Shown: positions 14,544 through 21,735 of the stretch, one piece after another
Position numbering within the stretch: the first letter of the stretch is position 1
Layout: the number at the start of each line of letters is the position of its first letter
Source: Candidatus Caccocola faecipullorum
GTDB lineage: Bacteria > Synergistota > Synergistia > Synergistales > Synergistaceae
Length of the DNA stretch: 25,461 nt
Direction: 5' to 3'
Assembly (NCBI GenBank): GCA_018716365.1
Contig: DVKA01000186.1
Span: 1 to 25,461 of the forward strand
The notes under the pieces: generated by a model
Database searches by the model: none
Told to the model about the DNA's origin: nothing
The model's input: the letters and a program-made list of their open reading frames with translations, nothing else
Made by a program: the position numbers and the translations under genes

Positions 14544-14572
14544 CTTACAAAAATTCCGCGCCTGTGTAAAAT
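14544..14572 (+). promoter_or_regulatory. Promoter of the arsenite methyltransferase gene
   Basis: CTTACA (14544-14549) and TAAAAT (14567-14572) are separated by exactly 17 bases, just after the dehydratase stop and about 35 bases before the ATG at 14607. Confidence 0.6.
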
Positions 14573-14606
14573 CATGCAAAAAGGTGCAAAAAGCGCGGAG
14601 GTGCCT

Positions 14607-15371
14607 ATGATGGACGACATTAGGGAAAAGGTACGGCAGGCCTACGCAGAGGCGATTACATCGGCGTCGAGCGGAGGCGTGGACATAAGCGACATGACCT
14701 CCGGCAATTACAGCGACGAGGATCTGCGCGAGACCGGCGCTGTGAGTTTCGGCTGCGGCGACCCTGTGCGCGCGGCGCTGATTAAAGAGGGTGAGCGCGT
14801 GCTCGACCTAGGAAGCGGCGCTGGAATGGACCTTATCCTAGCGGCGAAGCGCACCGGCCCGAACGGACACGTCTACGGCCTCGATATGACGAAGGCGATG
14901 CTTGACCGCGCGCGGAAGAACATCGACCGCCTCGGCCTACGCAATGTGACGCTGCTGCGCGGCTACATCGAAGATATACCGCTGCACGACGGAAGCGTGG
15001 ACGTGCTCATCTCGAACTGCGTCATAAACCTTTCGCCCGATAAGGACAAGGTCTTCGCGGAGGCCTTCCGCGTCCTGACGCGCGGCGGCCGCTTCTGCGT
15101 CTCCGACGTGGTGCTCAACAAGCCGGTCCCGGAAAAATTAAAACAAAGCCCCGCCGCGTGGTCCGGCTGAATAACAGGCGCTCTTCCGTCGGAAGAGTAC
15201 GCCGCGAAGCTGCGCCGCGCGGGCTTCGAGCAGGTGAATGTAACAATAACGAAGCCGCACGAGATAAACATAGAAGTCGTCAAAAGCACAGTCAACGACC
15301 TCACCGACGAAGACATAGCCGCGATAGAGGGAGTCTCGTCAAGCGCGCTGATTACCGCGGTGAAGCCGTAA
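14607..15371 (+). CDS. arsM: Putative selenocysteine-containing arsenite methyltransferase (ArsM), in-frame TGA
   Basis: A 254-residue SAM-dependent methyltransferase if the TGA at 15168-15170 is selenocysteine (residue 188). ArsM transfers methyl groups to arsenite held by conserved thiols. Family marks are AVSFGCGDP with the arsenic-binding Cys50, SAM loop VLDLGSGAGMD (65-75), and SNCVINLSPDKDKVF. After the TGA the same frame continues with ITGALPSEEYAAKLRRAGF to a TAA, matching the ArsM stretch GCIAGAL...EY...L..AGF; the TGA replaces exactly the second arsenic-binding Cys. No other Cys follows it. The start is ATG 14607 (or 14610) after GGAGG, not the upstream ATG at 14574. Ordinary gene calling ends at the TGA and gives a protein lacking an essential ligand. 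No arsR or other ars gene is nearby. Confidence 0.85.
15168..15202 (+). promoter_or_regulatory. Putative SECIS element in arsM, with its UGA
   Basis: After the UGA, a seven-base spacer leads to GCG (15178-15180) and a perfect CUCUUCC/GGAAGAG stem (15181-15187 with 15191-15197) closing a GUC loop; a UA bulge then lets CGC (15200-15202) pair with the outer GCG. The loop G is 18 bases after the UGA, fitting bacterial SECIS geometry. Confidence 0.72.
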
Positions 15372-15403
15372 GCGTTGCGCGGCATAAATTTCGGACAAAC
15401 AGC

Positions 15404-15428
15404 AAAGCCCCGCGTTTGCGGGGCTTTT
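15404..15428 (+). terminator. Bidirectional intrinsic terminator after arsM
   Basis: A perfect stem AAAGCCCCGC/GCGGGGCTTT with a GTTT loop and a following T, between two convergent genes. It lies 32 bases after the TAA of the full-length, TGA-readthrough reading frame, as expected if that is the true gene end. Confidence 0.9.
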
Positions 15429-15497
15429 GTTGTATATCTTCTTTAATTAGTGCAATATCTTTTGTACGGCGGTTCTCAGCACCGTATAGCATCGTAG

Positions 15498-15731
15498 CTA
15501 GATAATAGATAGAGAAGAAATAATGATAAACAGCACTGCAAGCGCCGCAAGTCCAAGCACAACATATGCACCCATGAGGACGACGCACCACAGCAAACCG
15601 ACCAGCGTCCTTATGAGAAAAAATGCGCTCGTTATGCGGAATTTCCACGTGCCGGGACGTCCGTACACTCCAAGAGACTTGAGGATAGGGTCAGAATCTT
15701 TGTCCATATATTCCGCTATTCCGCGCGGCAC
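15498..15731 (-). CDS. Small membrane protein, function unknown
   Basis: A 77-residue protein whose first 35 residues are polar and whose rest is hydrophobic, enough for one long or two short membrane helices (about 33-75). No known motif. The GTG start shares one base with the TAG stop of the gene upstream, so translation is probably coupled; an internal ATG nine codons in is an alternative. The tight link to the 222-residue soluble protein suggests that the pair acts together, perhaps with this one as a membrane anchor. That is inference only. Confidence 0.6.
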   Translation of the reverse strand: MPRGIAEYMDKDSDPILKSLGVYGRPGTWKFRITSAFFLIRTLVGLLWCVVLMGAYVVLGLAALAVLFIIISSLSII

Positions 15732-16399
15732 TACTTCAGCGACGGCATCGGCGGGACTTTAAGCTCGGGCACGGGGCCGACGACTTCTTTTGTAGCTTCA
15801 AGTTCGAGATCGAAAAGAGCCTGCGTTATGCGCATCTGCAGAAGGTCGTCGGTCTCGTAGCTTATTGAGAAGCGTTTATAGCCGAACTTCTCCGCGAAGA
15901 AGGAGAGGTTGGAGTTTGCGCGTCCCGCCGCGCTCTGGAAGGTTTTGTAAAGCGCCTCTATGAAGTCTGTTTCGTTGAAGAACGGGTCTTCGTCTACCAG
16001 CATGAGCACCTTGCACTCGTCCACAAGGACGTTCTCGCGCCATATATCGCAGAGAGTCAGCCCCGCCATCAGCCCGGGGTACTTGTGAAGCAGACGCAGC
16101 ACGGACTGCTCAAGCTGCTCCGAATAGGCGAAGACCATCGTAAAGCCCAGCTCTATCGAACTGTTCCTGACTGGGTCGATTATGTTCTGACGCGCCATCG
16201 TGCCGATGCTGCCGTTCTGAAAGCTCCTCATGTAGAGAAATTCGCTCTTCATTTCAAGCGCGAGCCCGGCGAGGCCGCCGAGCGTAGGGTTACAAAGCGA
16301 ATTGACGGTAACCGGAGAGTAATCCTTGCCGTAAGGAACCCACGGCGCGATGTCGAGGTCTATGTTCTGGTCCCAGTATGGAAGAACGGAATTAACCAT
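15731..16399 (-). CDS. Uncharacterised soluble protein
   Basis: A 222-residue protein I do not recognise. It has no signal peptide or membrane helix. The middle is mixed alpha/beta (a VLVDECKVLMLVDEDPFF stretch at about 127-144 looks like an acidic strand-loop), and it ends in a proline-rich tail VGPVPELKVPPMPSLK. The start is very well supported: ATG with AAAGGAGG eight bases upstream and an extended -10 promoter before that. It is followed, with a one-base overlap, by the small membrane protein gene. The full-length, normal codon use suggests a real expressed gene. Confidence 0.75.
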   Translation of the reverse strand: MVNSVLPYWDQNIDLDIAPWVPYGKDYSPVTVNSLCNPTLGGLAGLALEMKSEFLYMRSFQNGSIGTMARQNIIDPVRNSSIELGFTMVFAYSEQLEQSVLRLLHKYPGLMAGLTLCDIWRENVLVDECKVLMLVDEDPFFNETDFIEALYKTFQSAAGRANSNLSFFAEKFGYKRFSISYETDDLLQMRITQALFDLELEATKEVVGPVPELKVPPMPSLK

Positions 16400-16430
16400 T
16401 GCCGCAGCCTCCTTTTATAAACTTACGCCG

Positions 16431-16459
16431 ATTATATCATCTGCGGCGCGCGCGGTAAA
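16431..16459 (-). promoter_or_regulatory. Extended -10 promoter of the two unknown genes
   Basis: On the minus strand TTTACC (16454-16459), a 17-base spacer and TATAAT (16431-16436) preceded by TGA form a strong extended -10 promoter about 35 bases before the ATG at 16399. Confidence 0.75.
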
Positions 16460-16484
16460 TCGCGCGGAACGGCGGCGCGTATGA

Positions 16485-16510
16485 AAAAGGCGCGCCGCAG
16501 CGCGCCTTTT
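16485..16510 (-). terminator. Intrinsic terminator after the TIGR02757-family gene
   Basis: A perfect eleven-pair stem AAAAGGCGCGC/GCGCGCCTTTT with a four-base loop lies just after the stop of the minus-strand gene and gives a U tract on that strand. Confidence 0.85.
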
Positions 16511-16516
16511 CGTCAT

Positions 16517-17332
16517 CTATCGTTCCATGTGCCACTTCGCAAAAAGCTCCTCGACCGTCATCTCTTCGCGGATGCCGTATCGCGTCAGCGCAAAGTCGTA
16601 TTTCACGGGGTCGTCCGGCGAAACGTCCCTGAAGTTCCGCGTGATCTCCGCCGCGGCCTTTCCGCTGGCGCTCTTCATAGAGCAGAGGCCGAGCGTCGAG
16701 GATATGTTGAACATATGCGTGTCGAGCGGTATCAGCAAATCGGCGGGAGAGACGTTTTGCCAGCCTCCCGGGTCTACGCCGTCGCGCCGCACCATCCAGC
16801 GCAGGAAGAGCGCCATGCGCTTGCAGGCGCTGCCCTTCGACGGGCGAGGCAGTAAATACAGGTTGTCCTGCCCAGTGTAGCGGCAGAAGGCGAGCGCAAG
16901 ATTCTCCATCGCCTCCGCCATATCTCCGCGCCAGCCCGAGAGGAAAAGATTTTCTATCGAGCCGTGCTCGCGCAGCGCCGCGCCTATCGCGTCGAGGAAC
17001 GAACATATCTCCGCGCAGCCGGTAAAGCGATGGACGAAGCCGCAGAGCGCAGCCTCGTGGTCGCGGTAAGACGCGCCTTTCAGATACTCCGCTGGGTGCG
17101 GGCCGAGCGTATCCAACACGCGCGAAACACTTTTTAGTATGTGCGCGACGCGGCCGTAGGCGAGGCCGGATGCGATGAGCCCCACGGCCTCGCGGTCGAC
17201 CGTATCTTCGTAATCGTATAAAAACTGAAGCGGATCGGGCGAGACGTATTCGCGCCGGTTGTAATCTTCGTAGATTTTTTCAAAAATGCCGCGGCTCGCT
17301 ATGCGGGACTCGCGTGTTTCAAGCGGCTTCAC
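16517..17332 (-). CDS. TIGR02757 (DUF2400) family protein
   Basis: A 271-residue protein matching the uncharacterised TIGR02757/DUF2400 family: early DPLQFLYDYEDTVDREAVGLIASGLAYG, then an ACKRMALFLRWMVRRDGVDPGGW segment and LLIPLDTHMFNISSTLGL. The latter resembles the helix-hairpin-helix and catalytic region of HhH-GPD DNA glycosylases, suggesting a nucleic-acid-related role, though no activity is established that I know of. The start is GTG and lacks a clear ribosome site; it lies four bases after the stop of the flavin reductase gene, so coupling is likely. Cytoplasmic by composition. Confidence 0.82.
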   Translation of the reverse strand: MKPLETRESRIASRGIFEKIYEDYNRREYVSPDPLQFLYDYEDTVDREAVGLIASGLAYGRVAHILKSVSRVLDTLGPHPAEYLKGASYRDHEAALCGFVHRFTGCAEICSFLDAIGAALREHGSIENLFLSGWRGDMAEAMENLALAFCRYTGQDNLYLLPRPSKGSACKRMALFLRWMVRRDGVDPGGWQNVSPADLLIPLDTHMFNISSTLGLCSMKSASGKAAAEITRNFRDVSPDDPVKYDFALTRYGIREEMTVEELFAKWHMER

Positions 17333-17336
17333 GGCG

Positions 17337-17864
17337 TTACTTGAGCGCGTTGAATCCGAACGTCGGCGCGGTCTTGGGCGATTTGCCTTTCTTCACGAGG
17401 TGGTAGCCCGCGTAGGTAAGCGGCGCGGCTTCCTTGAACCACCGCGCGCTCTGCACTTCGCCGACAAAAAGCACGTGGCTCGGCATTTCAAGCGTCTGGA
17501 CGACCTTCGCGTCGAATGCGGCTATCGACCAGTCTTTTATGAGCGGCGCGCCGGTCGGGCCGGGCTCGTACTGCACGTTCGCAAACTTGTCGATGTCGCG
17601 CCCGGACTTGAAGCCGAACTGTCCGATAAAGGTCATGGGAACGTCTTCTTCGAGCACTGCGACGGAGAATATTCCGCTCTTCTGTATAAGCTCCGTCGTC
17701 AGGTTCGCCTTGTTGAGGCAGGTGGCGACGCAGAGCGGCTCGGAGGTTATCTGCATCACGGTGTTCGCTATCTGCCCGTTAAGCCTGCCGCCCTCCGCCG
17801 TGCTCACAATGTACATACCGTAAGTGAGAGAAAAAAGCGCCTTCATATCCAAAACCTGTTCCAT
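17337..17864 (-). CDS. Flavin reductase family protein (FMN-binding)
   Basis: A 175-residue FMN-binding split-barrel protein of the flavin reductase/flavoredoxin type, which moves electrons between NAD(P)H or ferredoxin-like partners and flavin. Marks are the opening LFSLTYGMYIVSTAEGGRLNGQIANTVMQITSEP, a CLNKANLTTELIQKSGIFSVAVL segment, IGQFGFKSGRDIDKF, and LFVGEVQSARWF near the C terminus. The pattern is that of the group found in anaerobes beside rubredoxin-like or oxygen-defence proteins. No rubredoxin domain is attached. The ATG start has a GGGGGGTG site upstream. The preceding gene, in transcription order, is ferritin, but a terminator hairpin separates them. The TIGR02757 gene follows at once. 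Confidence 0.85.
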   Translation of the reverse strand: MEQVLDMKALFSLTYGMYIVSTAEGGRLNGQIANTVMQITSEPLCVATCLNKANLTTELIQKSGIFSVAVLEEDVPMTFIGQFGFKSGRDIDKFANVQYEPGPTGAPLIKDWSIAAFDAKVVQTLEMPSHVLFVGEVQSARWFKEAAPLTYAGYHLVKKGKSPKTAPTFGFNALK

Positions 17865-17887
17865 ATCCGCACCCCCCGTATAAAATT

Positions 17888-17911
17888 AGTGCGCGGCGTG
17901 CGCCGCGCACT
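17888..17911 (-). terminator. Terminator between ferritin and the flavin reductase gene
   Basis: A perfect ten-pair stem AGTGCGCGGC/GCCGCGCACT with a four-base loop follows the ferritin stop. On the minus strand it is followed by AATTTTAT, a weak U tract, so some readthrough into the flavin reductase gene is possible. Confidence 0.65.
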
Positions 17912-17931
17912 TTATTATAATTTTGCTGGAT

Positions 17932-18420
17932 TTATCTAGCCGCGAGGTCCTTGTCTATCATCGAGAGCGAAATTGGGGTTTCGCCGAGCTTCCTGAACTT
18001 GGCGAGAATCGCCGTCGCGGTCTCTTCCTCTTCGACCTGCTCGTTGACGAACCAGCCGAGCATCTCGCGCGTAGCGTGATCCTTCATCGCCTCGGCCTGC
18101 TCGACGAGCCCGTATATAAGCTGAGTAACCTTCTCTTCATGACCGAGCGTCTGCTCAAAAACTTCAGTCGCGCTCTGCCATTCGCTGCGCGGGGCGGCGA
18201 TGGCTCCGAGCGTCACGCGTCCGCCGCGGGCCACGACGTAGTCGAAAAGCTTCATCGCGTGCTCCTGCTCCTCGCCGGCCTGCTTGCGCATCCAGTGGGC
18301 GCATCCGGGAAGGTCGTTGGCCTCGAACCACGTCGCCATCGAGAGATAGAGGTACGCGGACTCAAACTCCGCCTGAATCTGTCCGTTAAGAGCCTGTTCC
18401 ATCTTCGCGTCGATTACCAT
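17932..18420 (-). CDS. ftn: Ferritin (non-haem iron storage protein)
   Basis: A 162-residue ferritin that oxidises and stores iron in a 24-subunit shell in the cytoplasm. The four-helix pattern and ferroxidase residues are visible: QAEFESAYLYLSMATWFE in helix A, GCAHWMRKQAGEEQEHAMKLFDYV with the EExxH-like iron site in helix B, and FVNEQVEEEETA in helix D. The start is the ATG at 18420 with AAAGGTG nine bases upstream; an ORF beginning at the GTG at 18429 would overlap that site. A strong promoter with a Fur-box-like sequence over its -10 suggests iron regulation. Confidence 0.94.
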   Translation of the reverse strand: MVIDAKMEQALNGQIQAEFESAYLYLSMATWFEANDLPGCAHWMRKQAGEEQEHAMKLFDYVVARGGRVTLGAIAAPRSEWQSATEVFEQTLGHEEKVTQLIYGLVEQAEAMKDHATREMLGWFVNEQVEEEETATAILAKFRKLGETPISLSMIDKDLAAR

Positions 18421-18458
18421 ATTGATCACCTTTCTGCCATTGATATTCTAAATAAAAA

Positions 18459-18497
18459 CCATTATCAATATCATAGCCCTTTCAGCGCGAAAGTCAA
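18459..18497 (-). promoter_or_regulatory. Ferritin promoter with Fur-box-like sequence
   Basis: On the minus strand TTGACT (18492-18497), a 16-base spacer and TATGAT (18470-18475) form a good promoter. Overlapping and following the -10, GATATT-GATAAT (18461-18472) gives two adjacent GATAAT-like hexamers, the building block of Fur sites. The promoter is strong; the Fur reading is a suggestion. Confidence 0.65.
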
Positions 18498-18531
18498 GCA
18501 AAATCTGACCTTTACATTATACTATGAAAGT

Positions 18532-20211
18532 TCATATTTTCATGACGGCGCCGTCGGAAGCAGACGAAGCGAGTTTTGCGTAAACTCCGAGCCAACCGTC
18601 TGGAATTTCCTTATGAGGCGGACGCCAGTCTTTCATGCGCTCTGCGATCTCCTCTTCGCTTAACGCGACGGAGAGCGTTTTATTCTCGATGTCTATCGTT
18701 ATCGCGTCGCCGTCGCGCAGCGCCGCAAGCGGGCCGCCTTCGGCGGCTTCGGGCGATATATGCCCGACATAGCAGCCGTTGTTCGTCCCGGAGAAACGCC
18801 CGTCGGTTATCAGGGCGACCTTCTTCGCAAGCCCCATGCCGTAAAGGAATTTCATCGCGTGGAACATCTCGCGCATACCCGGTCCGCCCTTCGGCCCCTC
18901 GTAACGGACGACGACGACGTCGCCGGCCTTAACGACGCCGTCAAGTATCGCTTTGTTGGCTTCTTCTTCAGAGTCGAAGACACGGGCAGGGCCAGTGAAC
19001 TTGAACATCTCGCGCGCCATTGCGGCCGGTTTCGCCACTGCTCCGTCGCGGGCAAGGTTGCCGCGCAGGAGACATAGCCCTTTTTCCCGGCTGAATGGTT
19101 CATCCGCAGTCTTTATCACGCGCCTGTCTTCTCCGTATGGATTCACCGCAGATTCGAGATTCTCAGCCACGCTGCGCGAAGTCGCAGTCACAGCGCCGGT
19201 GTGCAGGAAAGATTTCAGCTCGCGCATGACCTGCGGCACTCCGCCAGCACGGTAGAAAGCCTCCATGTCGAATTCGGATGCGGGGTTGACCTTGGCGACG
19301 AGCGGAATTTTTTCGCTCAGTTCGTCGATCTTAGCAAAAATGCGCTTCGGGTCGAGCCTGGCTTCCGCGGCAATCGCGCAGAGATGCATGACGCAGTTCG
19401 TCGAAGCCCCGGTGCCGAGCATTACGGCAATCGCGTTCTCAAGAGCTTCTTCCGTTATCACGCGGCGCGCGGTAACGCCTTTTCTGACAAGCTCGACTAT
19501 CGCGCGGCCCGCCGCCTCCGAGCTGCGCATACGATCCGCATAAACGGCCGGGATCAGCGCGCTACCCGGCAGAGACATCCCCATCGCCTCGGCAAGCGCG
19601 CACATCGAATTCGCCGTCCCGTAGAAAGAGCACGAGCCGCAGCCGGGACAGGCCGTATCTTCAAGACGGCGGAATTCGCGCTCGTCCACTTTCCCAGTAC
19701 GCAGCATTCCGACTGCTTCCGCGACCGAGGTCGAATCGCTCTTACGCCCGTCGAACTCCGCGCCTCCCTGCATCGGCCCGCCGACTGCTAGCACGGCCGG
19801 AATGTCGAGCCGCGCCGCCGCCATCAGCATACCGGGGATTATCTTATCGCACGAGCCGAGCATTACCAAGCCGTCTACAAGATGCGCGCACGCCATCGTC
19901 TCGACGCTTGCAGCGATGAGCTCACGTGAGGGAAGGATATATTTCATTCCTTCGTGCCCGCTCGCGTAAGCGTCGCAGGCGCCTATGACGCCGAACTCGA
20001 CCGCTGTGCCACCGGCCCTGTATATTCCCTTCTTCACGAATTCCGCAACCTGCCTGAGATTGTAGTGTCCCGGCACCAGCTCGCTCCACGCGTTGGCTAT
20101 GCCGATAACCGGCCCGCGCAGCTCATCCTGCGAAAATCCCATCGATTTGTACAGCGCGCGGACTTCTGCAAAATTCACATTTCCAAGCAAATCGGAGCTT
20201 CCATGTTTCAT
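18532..20211 (-). CDS. ilvD: Dihydroxy-acid dehydratase (IlvD/Edd family)
   Basis: A 559-residue iron-sulphur dehydratase of normal family length. IlvD converts dihydroxy-isovalerate and -methylvalerate to the oxo acids of valine and isoleucine synthesis. Visible are NAWSELVPGHYNLR, CDAYASGHEGMKY, CDKIIPGM (Cys121) and ACPGCGSC (about 187-194), which carry the cluster and magnesium ligands, and later RYEGPKGGPGMREM. The VPGH form, instead of PCN or PCH, is the type I associate with clostridial and thermotogal IlvD. Sugar-acid dehydratases belong to the same family and no other ilv gene is near, so the branched-chain role is likely but not proven. A longer reading from 20715 is rejected because it overlaps the divergent acetyltransferase gene; the GGGAG site is rather far (13 bases) from this ATG, and a GTG three codons upstream is possible. 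Confidence 0.85.
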   Translation of the reverse strand: MKHGSSDLLGNVNFAEVRALYKSMGFSQDELRGPVIGIANAWSELVPGHYNLRQVAEFVKKGIYRAGGTAVEFGVIGACDAYASGHEGMKYILPSRELIAASVETMACAHLVDGLVMLGSCDKIIPGMLMAAARLDIPAVLAVGGPMQGGAEFDGRKSDSTSVAEAVGMLRTGKVDEREFRRLEDTACPGCGSCSFYGTANSMCALAEAMGMSLPGSALIPAVYADRMRSSEAAGRAIVELVRKGVTARRVITEEALENAIAVMLGTGASTNCVMHLCAIAAEARLDPKRIFAKIDELSEKIPLVAKVNPASEFDMEAFYRAGGVPQVMRELKSFLHTGAVTATSRSVAENLESAVNPYGEDRRVIKTADEPFSREKGLCLLRGNLARDGAVAKPAAMAREMFKFTGPARVFDSEEEANKAILDGVVKAGDVVVVRYEGPKGGPGMREMFHAMKFLYGMGLAKKVALITDGRFSGTNNGCYVGHISPEAAEGGPLAALRDGDAITIDIENKTLSVALSEEEIAERMKDWRPPHKEIPDGWLGVYAKLASSASDGAVMKI

Positions 20212-20281
20212 GAGACGCACCACTCCCTCTCTTAACATGATGATAACACGCCGGAACGCAAAAGCCGCCGCTCTTCGCGCT

Positions 20282-20309
20282 TTGACTGACGCGGTAATTG
20301 GGGTAAAAT
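20282..20309 (+). promoter_or_regulatory. Promoter of the tandem acetyltransferase operon
   Basis: TTGACT (20282-20287), a 16-base spacer and TAAAAT (20304-20309), about 40 bases before the GTG start. Confidence 0.75.
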
Positions 20310-20350
20310 ATTTGTGATCACTTAAATAACTGATTCCGGGAGGTGCCGGA

Positions 20351-20851
20351 GTGGAAATAAGACCGGTAACAATCAGGGATGCCGAGGCAATAGCTGAAAT
20401 CAGAAGGCAGGACGGAGTACGCGAGGGCGTGCTTGGCCTTTCGAGCGAGCGGGTAAGCGTGACGGAGAACTTCCTGCGTTCGTTCGGCGAAAAGGACAGG
20501 GGCTTCGTCGCCGTCGAGAACGGCGAGATAGTCGGCTTCGCCGTCATGATCGCCAACAAAGAGGAATGCCGCGCGCACAGCGCGGCGCTCGCCGTGATGG
20601 TGGACAGGGACTTCCACCAGCGCGGCATAGGCGGCCGGCTGCTTTCCCGCATCACGGAGTGCGCCGACTGCGAGCTCGCGTTCCACCGCCTGGAGCTGCT
20701 TGTTCTGACGGACAACGAGCAGGCGATAAAACTTTATAAACGCCACGGCTTCGAGGTCGAGGCAAAAAAGCATCACGCGGCGGTGGTAAGGGGACGTTTC
20801 GTCGACGAATACCTCATGGGCCGCCTGCGCGCGAAGGAGGCGGCGAAATGA
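20351..20851 (+). CDS. GNAT-family N-acetyltransferase (first of a tandem pair)
   Basis: A 166-residue acetyltransferase. The N terminus IRPVTIRDAEAIAEI and the acetyl-CoA-binding motif QRGIGGRLL (about 91-99), followed by LELLVLTDNEQAIKLYKRHGFEVE, are typical of GNAT proteins acting on amines of small molecules or proteins. The start is GTG after GGAGG. Its last four bases overlap the start of the second acetyltransferase gene (ATGA), so the pair is co-translated. Substrate unknown; the ending KKHHAAVVRGRFVDEYLM resembles the subgroup that includes ribosomal-protein and YhhY-type enzymes. Confidence 0.88.
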   Translation: MEIRPVTIRDAEAIAEIRRQDGVREGVLGLSSERVSVTENFLRSFGEKDRGFVAVENGEIVGFAVMIANKEECRAHSAALAVMVDRDFHQRGIGGRLLSRITECADCELAFHRLELLVLTDNEQAIKLYKRHGFEVEAKKHHAAVVRGRFVDEYLMGRLRAKEAAK

Positions 20852-21351
20852 GGATACGTCCCGTAAAGCCCGGCGACGCTGCGGCGATCAACCGCATCAA
20901 CGAGAACGTCCAGACGCAGAACATATTCAGCAATATCGCAAGCCACCAGTTCGACGACGCGGAAAAACTTATCGCGGGGCTGACCCAGTTCGACCACTTG
21001 CTTGTTCTGGAGACGGAGACGCCGCCGCTTGAGATATGCGCCGCCGCTCTGCTCCGCGTCAGCCCGCAGATATACCGCCGCCGTCTGGCGACGCTGCGTA
21101 TAATCGTCGATAAGAAATGGCAGGGGCAGGGGCTCGGAAAGGCGCTCGCCGCGGCGGCTATCGACCTCGCCGACAACGAGCTTATGATAGAGCGCGTGGA
21201 GGTTGAGATTCCGACGGAGAACGTCGGCGCGCTCAAACTCTGTAAGTCGGCAGGTTTCCGCGTCGAAGGCGTCGCGCGCGACTGGCTGCGCACGCTCGAC
21301 GGCAAATACGCCGACGCGTACTTAATGGCCCACTGCCGCGAAGCGAAGTAG
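20848..21351 (+). CDS. GNAT-family N-acetyltransferase (second of a tandem pair)
   Basis: A 167-residue acetyltransferase paralogous in layout to the gene before it: opening IRPVKPGDAAAINRI, acetyl-CoA loop GQGLGKAL, then VEIPTENVGALKLCKSAGFRVEGV and a matching C-terminal GKYADAYLMAHC. Both genes end with the same DEYLM/DAYLM style and probably arose by duplication. The start ATG overlaps the preceding stop by four bases. A strong terminator follows. Substrate unknown. Confidence 0.88.
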   Translation: MRIRPVKPGDAAAINRINENVQTQNIFSNIASHQFDDAEKLIAGLTQFDHLLVLETETPPLEICAAALLRVSPQIYRRRLATLRIIVDKKWQGQGLGKALAAAAIDLADNELMIERVEVEIPTENVGALKLCKSAGFRVEGVARDWLRTLDGKYADAYLMAHCREAK

Positions 21352-21379
21352 AATCGTTAGACAAAAGCTGAAAATTTTA

Positions 21380-21402
21380 GGGGGCCGCAAGGCCCCTTTT
21401 TT
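21380..21402 (+). terminator. Intrinsic terminator after the acetyltransferase pair
   Basis: A perfect GGGGCC/GGCCCC stem with a GCAA tetraloop, followed by six T. Confidence 0.92.
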
Positions 21403-21735
21403 GGCAAAGCACAGCCGCTTTTGAAATTAATTAAGGGAAAAGAAAGAGCAGCGTCTCTTTGCTGAAAAATACGCCTGCACATGGCGGCGATGCCGGAATC
21501 TTTGCAGGCAAAACCCAATCACAAATCTTAAAAGATTTTGGAAAGCAAAATAACGCGAAGGATGACGTCATCAGCTTCGGCGAGCAGGCCCCGTCCATCC
21601 TTTGCTGCCCGGAGAAGATTATTTCATGCGTTCGGTCCTCCTGCATCGCGCGTAGCCGCCTCCTGCTTTTTCTTTCCACGGCGCACAGCTATAATAGCGG
21701 CGGCGGCGACTGCCGCCTGGGGAGGATTTTTTATT
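21403..21735 (+). other. Intergenic region before the TauE/SafE gene
   Basis: No credible gene: open frames on either strand lack ribosome sites and family character. It contains an inverted repeat AAATCTT/AAGATTT (21523-21538), a perfect 12-base palindrome GATGACGTCATC (21561-21572) flanked by GAAG and CTTC, and a TATAAT at 21690-21695 that is probably the -10 box of the permease gene. GGGGAGGA just before the ATG at 21736 is its ribosome site. The palindrome could be an operator. Confidence 0.4.

Noticed and set aside
15158..15505. A separate open frame after arsM in another frame
   Set aside because: The frame that continues ArsM homology is the arsM frame itself; the other frame lacks family character and a ribosome site.
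18532..20715. ilvD with a 168-codon N-terminal extension
   Set aside because: The extension runs antisense through the promoter and start of the divergent acetyltransferase gene and has no family similarity.
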